From: Algoriphagus aquimarinus
Lineage (GTDB): Bacteria > Bacteroidota > Bacteroidia > Cytophagales > Cyclobacteriaceae
Length of the DNA: 57,000 bases
Assembly: GCF_900112005.1 (NCBI RefSeq)
Contig: NZ_FOKK01000025.1
Location: 1 to 57,000 of the forward strand
Direction: 5' to 3'
This document shows positions 51,742 through 57,000 of this stretch, in pieces (position 1 is the first letter of the stretch; each line of letters begins with the position of its first letter). Under the pieces are notes generated by a model that saw nothing but the letters and a program-made list of their open reading frames with translations, ran no database searches and was not told the origin of the DNA. Position numbers and translations under genes: made by a program.

Positions 51742-53163
51742 TTACAGTAACGTAGTTGGGCAGACAAATTCTGAAATCTCAAATTCCCCAGATTCTTTAA
51801 GGTCTTTGAATCCACCTTTGACATCAATAAGGTTATCATAACCTCTGGCTCTAAGGATGGAATTGAAAACCATAGATCGGTACCCACCTGCACAATGAAC
51901 GTAGTAGGTTTTATCCTTGTCTATCTTCAGCATGCTTTCGTTGATGTAGTCTAGGGGTGCATTTTCTGCATCAAGTACATGCTCCGATTGGAATTCTGAA
52001 ATTTTTCTTACATCCAGAACATGAATGTTTTTATCTTCTTTTTTGATCTCCGCTAGCTCCGAAGCAGATATTGAAGTGATTTGATCTATTTCTTCACCAG
52101 ATTTTTTCCAAGCGTCAAATCCACCTTTCAAGTATCCAATAGCATGATCGTAACCCACTCTAGCTAATCTAGTCACCACTTCCTCTTCTCTTCCTTCATC
52201 TGATACGACCAAGATTTGCTGCTTCAAGTCTGGAATCATAGCTCCTACCCAAACCGCAAAGCTCCCGTCAATTCCGATGTTGATTGAGTTAGGCACAAAG
52301 CCCTTGTTAAAAACCTGAGGGGCTCTAGTATCCAAGATCAAAGCACCTGTCTCATTTGCTACCGCCTCGAATTCTTTCGGTGTCAATGGCTTCACTCCTC
52401 TTTCCAAAACATCATCAATGCTATCATATCCTTCGATATTCATCATGACATTTTGAGGAAAATAAGCAGGTGGTGGAGTTAATCCAGTAATCAATTGCTT
52501 GGTAAACTCTTCCTTACTCATCTCTTGAAGAGCATAGTTAGTTTTCTTTTGGTTACCCAGTGTGTCGGAAGTCTCCTTACTCATATTTTTGCCACAGGCA
52601 GACCCTGCACCATGTGCTGGATAGACGATCAACTCATCTGAAAGCGGCATGATTTTATTGCGAAGCGAATCATAAAGATGTCCTGCAAGTATATCTTGAG
52701 TCAAATCTGCGACTACTTTCTGTGCCAAATCAGGCCTTCCTACGTCACCTATAAACAACGTGTCGCCTGTAAAGATCGCTTCCTCTTTTCCTTCCTCATT
52801 GAAAAGTAAGTAGCAAGAACTCTCCATGGTGTGACCAGGAGTATGGATTAACTTGATTTTAGCTTTGCCTATATGGAACTCCTCACCGTCTTGACCAATA
52901 TGAGCATTAAAGCCAAGCTTCATGTCAGTAGGGCCATAGACTATTTCAGCTCCAGTTTTCTTAGCCAAATCAATATGACCAGAGACAAAGTCTGCATGAA
53001 AGTGAGTTTCAAACACATACTTTATTTTAGCATTTCTCCGATCGGCTTTCTCAATGTAAGGCTGAACTTCTCTCAGCGGATCGATTACCGCAGCTTCTCC
53101 GTCTGACTCAATATAATAAGCTCCTTGGGCTAAACATCCTGTATATATCTGTTCTATTTTCAT
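51742..53163 (-). CDS. CstB-like persulfide dioxygenase-rhodanese fusion
   Basis: 473 residues. Metallo-beta-lactamase-fold persulfide dioxygenase at about 1-240: iron ligands in ETHFHADFVSGH (His54, His56, Asp58; the HADF form rather than HADH is the CstB-type variant), HTPGHTMES and GDTLFIGDVGRPDL. A first rhodanese domain (about 255-360) has lost its Cys (VVSDEGREEE). A second rhodanese domain (about 375-465) keeps the active Cys424 in HCAGGYRS. In CstB the fusion turns low-molecular-weight persulfides into thiosulfate and detoxifies sulfide. It leads the leftward sulfur cluster; a good -7 box lies at 53293. Confidence 0.92.
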   Translation of the reverse strand: MKIEQIYTGCLAQGAYYIESDGEAAVIDPLREVQPYIEKADRRNAKIKYVFETHFHADFVSGHIDLAKKTGAEIVYGPTDMKLGFNAHIGQDGEEFHIGKAKIKLIHTPGHTMESSCYLLFNEEGKEEAIFTGDTLFIGDVGRPDLAQKVVADLTQDILAGHLYDSLRNKIMPLSDELIVYPAHGAGSACGKNMSKETSDTLGNQKKTNYALQEMSKEEFTKQLITGLTPPPAYFPQNVMMNIEGYDSIDDVLERGVKPLTPKEFEAVANETGALILDTRAPQVFNKGFVPNSINIGIDGSFAVWVGAMIPDLKQQILVVSDEGREEEVVTRLARVGYDHAIGYLKGGFDAWKKSGEEIDQITSISASELAEIKKEDKNIHVLDVRKISEFQSEHVLDAENAPLDYINESMLKIDKDKTYYVHCAGGYRSMVFNSILRARGYDNLIDVKGGFKDLKESGEFEISEFVCPTTLL

Positions 53164-53238
53164 ATCTATGTTTCTATTAGTGTATTTTTTCTAGAAGTAA
53201 AATGAGACTAAAGCATCCCAGGGTATGACAAACTCTAG

Positions 53239-53280
53239 GATTTCGGCACTTCGGTCTCCCGTCATCGGTCTTCCAGCTTC
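53239..53280 (-). repeat. TCGGTCT direct repeat in the leader of the CstB-like gene
   Basis: TCGGTCT occurs at 53251-53257 and 53265-53271 with a 14-base period, inside a run of related CGGT/CCGA steps. It lies in the about 120-base 5' leader of the CstB-like gene on the minus strand. Confidence 0.45.
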
Positions 53281-53292
53281 TAAAGCTCTTCA

Positions 53293-53323
53293 CAAAAGTA
53301 GGGGTTTGAGTTTTAGCCCTAAA
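53293..53323 (-). promoter_or_regulatory. Likely promoter of the CstB-like gene
   Basis: The minus strand reads TTTA (53320-53323), exactly 19 bases, then TACTTTTG (53293-53300). This fits the consensus with one mismatch in the -33 box. Transcription would start near 53286 and give a leader of about 120 bases. Confidence 0.55.
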
Positions 53324-53349
53324 TGACTTTTGTCACAGAAGGCTCAAGC

Positions 53350-53664
53350 TTACTCTATAATATTAGATTTTATGGTTTTGACCAGCTGATGAGCTGGGAC
53401 GACGCCGGACTCTCTCCACAGGATTTTACCTTTTTGGAAAAGTATCAAGGTTGGTACTCCACGAACTTGAAACTTACTTGCTGCCAACTGATTTTTGTCC
53501 ACATCTACTTTCAATATCCGTACTTTATCGCCCATTTGCTTGGCTGTATCCTCCAAAATAGGTTGCATCATTTTACATGGACCGCACCAAGTGGCAAAGA
53601 AATCTACCAATACCGCTTGATCTCCGTCTATTAGTTCTTGGAATGTTTTGGCTTTTGCACTCAT
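53350..53664 (-). CDS. trxA: Thioredoxin
   Basis: 104 residues. Active site WCGPCK at about 25-30, preceded by LVDFFATW; cis-proline loop GVPTLILF near 68-75. No signal peptide, so it is cytosolic. It reduces disulfides and can release sulfide from persulfides, which fits the CstB-like gene 186 bases downstream. A CAAAAGTA element upstream (53687-53694, TACTTTTG on the minus strand) may be its -7 box. It may or may not share a transcript with the CstB-like gene, which has its own promoter-like element. Confidence 0.92.
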   Translation of the reverse strand: MSAKAKTFQELIDGDQAVLVDFFATWCGPCKMMQPILEDTAKQMGDKVRILKVDVDKNQLAASKFQVRGVPTLILFQKGKILWRESGVVPAHQLVKTIKSNIIE

Positions 53665-53832
53665 AGTTTCTGTGTTTTGGACACAACAAAAGTAAAAGCA
53701 AAATCAGTTCAGGTTAGTAATTAATATCACATAGGAATGGGCAGGTATAACAGCAATAGTTTTAAAATACCTAAAATCACCCTATTTGGTATTTATTTTT
53801 TTTATTTTCGCCTGTCAAATTCCACTTACTAA

Positions 53833-56814
53833 ATGCTCAATTACAAGCAAATCAATAATCTGACCGGTTGGGTCGTTTTTGCGGTAGCTACTTTGGTTTA
53901 CGTTCTTACTGTCGAACAAACTGCTAGTTTCTGGGATCCAGGAGAATTTATAGCTGTAGCGTACAAGTTACAAGTACCTCACCCTCCAGGAGCTCCATTT
54001 TTCCTTTTAGTCTATCGCATGTTCAGTTTCTTCGCATTCGGAGATCCTTTGCAGGTGGCCTTTTGGATGAATATAGGTAGTGCGCTATTCTCAAGCTTCT
54101 CAATTTTATTCCTTTTTTGGTCTATCACTCTTTTTGGAAAAAAGCTTTTTAAAGTAGTAGAAGGCCAGGAAAGCAAGGGTGAAGTTATCACCTTGATGGG
54201 TGCCGGCATCGTCGGAGCACTAGTTTACACTTTCTCAGACAGCTTCTGGTTTTCGGCCGTAGAGGCTGAAGTTTATGCTATGTCTTCCTTCTTCACAGCT
54301 ATCGTGATTTGGGCATTCCTGAAGTGGGATGTAATCAAAGATCCTCGTGAAGAGAACAAGTGGATGATCTTCATAGCCTATTTGGTAGGACTTTCCATTG
54401 GCGTTCACTTATTGAACTTGGTGACTTTGCCAGCTTTGGCATTGATCTACTATTTCAAAAAGTACGAAAACCCAACTTTCAAAGGAGGCATTTTCGCAAT
54501 GTTCTTGGGTGGAGTAGCATTGATAATTATCAACAATCTGATTATCCCTGGACTACCAAGCTTGGCTGGTTCTATGGAGATTTTCTTTGTGAATAGCATA
54601 GGTCTACCTTTTGGATCTGGCATAGTCGTATTCATGCTACTGTTTTTTGCAGCGGTATTTTATGCTTATAAATATTCCCGTAAAAAGGGAAATGCCATTC
54701 TCAACACTGCATTATTATCATTCATCTTCATTCTAATCGGCTATGCGAGTTATGCACTGATAGTAGTGCGTGCCAACCAAGACCCCGTAATCAATGAAAA
54801 TGCGCCAAAAGATATCGTCAGCTATGTATCGTATCTGAAGCGTGAGCAGTATGGTTACAGACCTTTACTTCATGGACAGTATTTCACTGCACAATTAGTC
54901 TCTCAAGAGGAAGGTGCACCTGTATACATGAAAGGCAAAGACAAGTATGAGATTGTAGATTATTCTTTGGTAAACACCTACGATCCGACTAAGACTACTA
55001 TTCTTCCTAGGGTTTATTCTACTCAGGAAAATCATAAAAGGCTTTACCGCCAAAAACTAGGTTTGAGAGAAGGTCAAGATCCTACCTTCGGAGACAATAT
55101 TTCTTTCATGTTCTCGCATCAGTTAGGCAAAATGTACTGGCGTTACTTCATGTGGAATTTCTCTGGTCGTGAATCTGATTTCAGCGATGCTCCATGGATA
55201 GGAATCTCAGATGCATTCAAAGATTATCCTGACTATATCACGGAGAACAAAGGCCACAATAACTACTTGATGCTTCCGCTCGTACTGGGAATCATCGGCC
55301 TATTCTTCCAGGCTAAGGTAGACCCTAAGTCGTTCTACGTTAATTTAATGCTATTCCTGATGATGGGTGTAGTGCTGGTACTTTACCTGAATTCCCCTCC
55401 GGTAGAGCCGAGAGAGCGTGATTATATCTATGTGGGTAGCTTCTATGCATTTGCAATATGGGTGGGAATCGGCGTAATGGCGATAGCTCACATGATAGGT
55501 CGAGCGACGAAGAATTTGGCGACTGCTGGTATTATTGCCACCCTTCTTACTCTCCCTGTAGCAGGCTTGATGGGAGCTCAAAACTGGAATGATCACAATA
55601 GAAAAGGAAGATACTTCTCAGTGGATTCTGCTAGAAACTTCTTGGCATCTTGTGCTCCAAACGCCATTCTATTTACGGGTGGTGATAATGATACTTTCCC
55701 ACTTTGGTATGTACAGGAAGTAGAAGGTTTCCGTACCGACGTCCGAGTGATTGTATTGAGCTACTTCGATACAGACTGGTATGTGGATCAAATGACACGA
55801 CCAGTTAATGAATCTGAAGCTTTGCCGTTCAGCTTAGATGCTAACCGTTACCAAAAAGGCACAAATGATGTGCTGTATGTAATGGAAAGAGAAGGCATGA
55901 ATGCCATTTCTGTGAAGGAATATTTGAAGCTTTTGAACTCAGGATCTGACCTTCTGAAGATGGAGACAGGTGGCAAGTCCGTTGCAAACATGGTCCCATC
56001 AAGAAATCTGATTTTGGAAGTTGATAGTGCTGCTGTAGCCAATAGGGATATTATCCCTGCAGAATTTGCTCCACTTTTCGCTCCACAAATGAACCTTCAA
56101 GTCAAAGGAAATTATGTTACAAAAGGAACTTTGATGCTTTTGGATCTAATCGCCTCTAATAACTGGGATCGCCCGATATACTTCAACAACACCTCCTTGT
56201 CAACTCTAGGTCTGAACATTCAAGACCATGTAGTAATGGAAGGATTGACTTATCGATTACTACCAGTTCAAAAGCCTGATTACATTCGTGAGGAACTGGT
56301 AAATGCAGATTTGGCATATGAAAACTACATGACCAAATTTGCTTTCAGAGGCATGAACAATCCTGATGCGTATTTGGATGAGGAGTACAGACGGTTTGCT
56401 TCCAATCACCGAAGTGCTTTGAATAGCATTGTCATTGCACTGCTAGACAAAGGGGATATGGAAAAAGCTGCAACGCTGCTTAATTATGGTTTGGAAACAA
56501 TGCCAAATGAAGCAATTCCTTACGATCTCTCCAGTGGTCAGTCAGTCCCTCTTTTCTTTGAAGTTGGAGAGGATGAAAAGGCATTAGATATCATCGATAA
56601 AGTATCCAAAAAGTCTCTTGATATGATCGAATTTTATACGAGCGAAAACAGAGAATACGACAGAGAAATGATGATCTCAGTAGAGATGCTCAAGTATTTT
56701 ATCCCACTTCTGGAAGAAAGAGGTTATCAGGAAAAAGCCCAAGAGCTAAAGCTAAGAATGGAACAATTCCTAGGACCACAGCAAAGTGGTGGTAGCGCTT
56801 TGGATAGAAGATAA
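53833..56814 (+). CDS. DUF2723-family polytopic membrane protein (glycosyltransferase-like)
   Basis: 993 residues. The N-terminal half (about 10-600) has around a dozen membrane helices and begins GWVVFAVATLVYVLTVEQTASFWDPGEFI, where the WDPGEF acid pair matches the first-loop catalytic position of GT-C enzymes such as protein O-mannosyltransferases. HPPGAPFF (about 49-57) follows, a second family hallmark. A soluble region (about 605-720, TGGDNDTFPLWYVQEVEG) and a helical tail with TPR-like repeats at about 860-970 end the protein. It probably transfers a sugar from a lipid donor to a protein or glycan outside the membrane. It is a single-gene unit with its own terminator. Confidence 0.88.
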   Translation: MLNYKQINNLTGWVVFAVATLVYVLTVEQTASFWDPGEFIAVAYKLQVPHPPGAPFFLLVYRMFSFFAFGDPLQVAFWMNIGSALFSSFSILFLFWSITLFGKKLFKVVEGQESKGEVITLMGAGIVGALVYTFSDSFWFSAVEAEVYAMSSFFTAIVIWAFLKWDVIKDPREENKWMIFIAYLVGLSIGVHLLNLVTLPALALIYYFKKYENPTFKGGIFAMFLGGVALIIINNLIIPGLPSLAGSMEIFFVNSIGLPFGSGIVVFMLLFFAAVFYAYKYSRKKGNAILNTALLSFIFILIGYASYALIVVRANQDPVINENAPKDIVSYVSYLKREQYGYRPLLHGQYFTAQLVSQEEGAPVYMKGKDKYEIVDYSLVNTYDPTKTTILPRVYSTQENHKRLYRQKLGLREGQDPTFGDNISFMFSHQLGKMYWRYFMWNFSGRESDFSDAPWIGISDAFKDYPDYITENKGHNNYLMLPLVLGIIGLFFQAKVDPKSFYVNLMLFLMMGVVLVLYLNSPPVEPRERDYIYVGSFYAFAIWVGIGVMAIAHMIGRATKNLATAGIIATLLTLPVAGLMGAQNWNDHNRKGRYFSVDSARNFLASCAPNAILFTGGDNDTFPLWYVQEVEGFRTDVRVIVLSYFDTDWYVDQMTRPVNESEALPFSLDANRYQKGTNDVLYVMEREGMNAISVKEYLKLLNSGSDLLKMETGGKSVANMVPSRNLILEVDSAAVANRDIIPAEFAPLFAPQMNLQVKGNYVTKGTLMLLDLIASNNWDRPIYFNNTSLSTLGLNIQDHVVMEGLTYRLLPVQKPDYIREELVNADLAYENYMTKFAFRGMNNPDAYLDEEYRRFASNHRSALNSIVIALLDKGDMEKAATLLNYGLETMPNEAIPYDLSSGQSVPLFFEVGEDEKALDIIDKVSKKSLDMIEFYTSENREYDREMMISVEMLKYFIPLLEERGYQEKAQELKLRMEQFLGPQQSGGSALDRR

Positions 56815-56834
56815 ATAGCTATTAATCTATAGAG

Positions 56835-56868
56835 AAGGGGCTCGAAGATGATTCGAACCCCTTTTTTT
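56835..56868 (+). terminator. Terminator of the DUF2723 gene
   Basis: AAGGGG-C-TCGAA pairs with TTCGA-A-CCCCTT (one internal mismatch), followed by a T run, about 20 bases past the stop codon. Confidence 0.85.
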
Positions 56869-56962
56869 GTGAGATTTTTTTTAGCCACATAGACACATAG
56901 AAAAAACTAGAGAAAATCTCCTTGGACAGCTAATTCTCATTTTGAGCTTTATGTCCTTTGTT

Positions 56963-56998
56963 CCTTTTGTGGTTCAAAAATAATCTACCACAAAAGGC
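56963..56998. repeat. 11-bp inverted repeat at the right window edge
   Basis: CCTTTTGTGGT (56963-56973) and ACCACAAAAGG (56988-56998) are separated by 14 bases. The surrounding sequence (AGCCACATAGACACATAG at 56883-56900, CCTTTGTTCCTTTTGTGG) looks like a dispersed intergenic repeat rather than a gene. The window ends two bases later, so its right boundary is unseen. Confidence 0.55.
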
Positions 56999-57000
56999 AT

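Overview
The window looks like chromosomal DNA from a Bacteroidota, most likely order Cytophagales (Cyclobacteriaceae, Algoriphagus-like). The evidence is a SusC/SusD pair, PorP/SprF and type IX secretion type-B C-terminal domains, OmpA/PD40 proteins, Bacteroidota-style promoters (xTTG-N19-TAnnTTTG), AT-rich intergenic DNA and frequent ATGA or TAATG gene overlaps. The genus is inferred from gene style; nothing in the sequence proves it. I see no complete insertion sequence, prophage, CRISPR array or rRNA gene.

Layout. 1-495: three tandem promoters firing leftward off the window, probably into an rRNA operon. 0.5-3.9 kb: a type-B secretion cargo with its PorP/SprF partner. 4-8.5 kb: purA, a STAS protein, a Fur-family regulator and a bifunctional Rel/Spo enzyme, all leftward. 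8.6-12.2 kb: tRNA-Leu, trigger factor, ClpP and ClpX, rightward (protein folding and turnover). 12.2-14.8 kb: a lipoprotein, LpxB, a four-helix-bundle protein and QueD. 14.9-20.5 kb: an orphan SUS-type nutrient uptake operon. 21-23.6 kb: a PorE-like OmpA protein and QueE. 23.8-29.3 kb: LeuRS, a HEPN/nucleotidyltransferase toxin-antitoxin pair whose HEPN gene carries a nonsense codon, a glycosyltransferase and an FkbM methyltransferase. 29.3-32.3 kb: a second large type-B secreted protein. 33.2-35.8 kb: dipeptidase, VIT/CCC1-like transporter and DUF5995 protein, followed by a decayed PIN-toxin remnant. 36.2-42.5 kb: membrane, envelope and repair genes, including a lipoprotein MsrA-MsrB fusion. 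42.7-45.5 kb: a leftward four-gene block (fatty acid desaturase, DEAD-box helicase, basic small protein, cold-shock protein) that reads as a cold-acclimation operon. 45.9-53.7 kb: a sulfur-rich region with a TsdA-like thiosulfate dehydrogenase plus outer-membrane protein, a split YeeE/YedE transporter, a CstB-like persulfide dioxygenase-rhodanese and thioredoxin, interrupted by a thioesterase and an MFS transporter. 53.8-56.8 kb: a large DUF2723 membrane protein.

How the genes work together. I infer three functional blocks. (1) Sulfur: persulfide to thiosulfate (CstB-like), thiosulfate to tetrathionate (TsdA-like), with transport by the split YeeE/YedE pair. (2) Cold: membrane unsaturation plus RNA unwinding and RNA chaperoning in one transcription unit. 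(3) Secretion: two type-B cargo proteins, one SprF-like partner and one PorE-like anchor.

Most worth a second look: the apparent ATT start of the desaturase (38 conserved-looking in-frame codons with no ATG, GTG, TTG or CTG); the TGG-to-TGA lesion in the HEPN gene; the PIN-domain remnant with two in-frame stops; the split of a basic domain and a cold-shock domain that I recall as fused in other Bacteroidota; a strong leftward terminator at 32.9 kb with no gene feeding it; and the tandem promoter array at the left edge. I did not find a clear, wholly new system.
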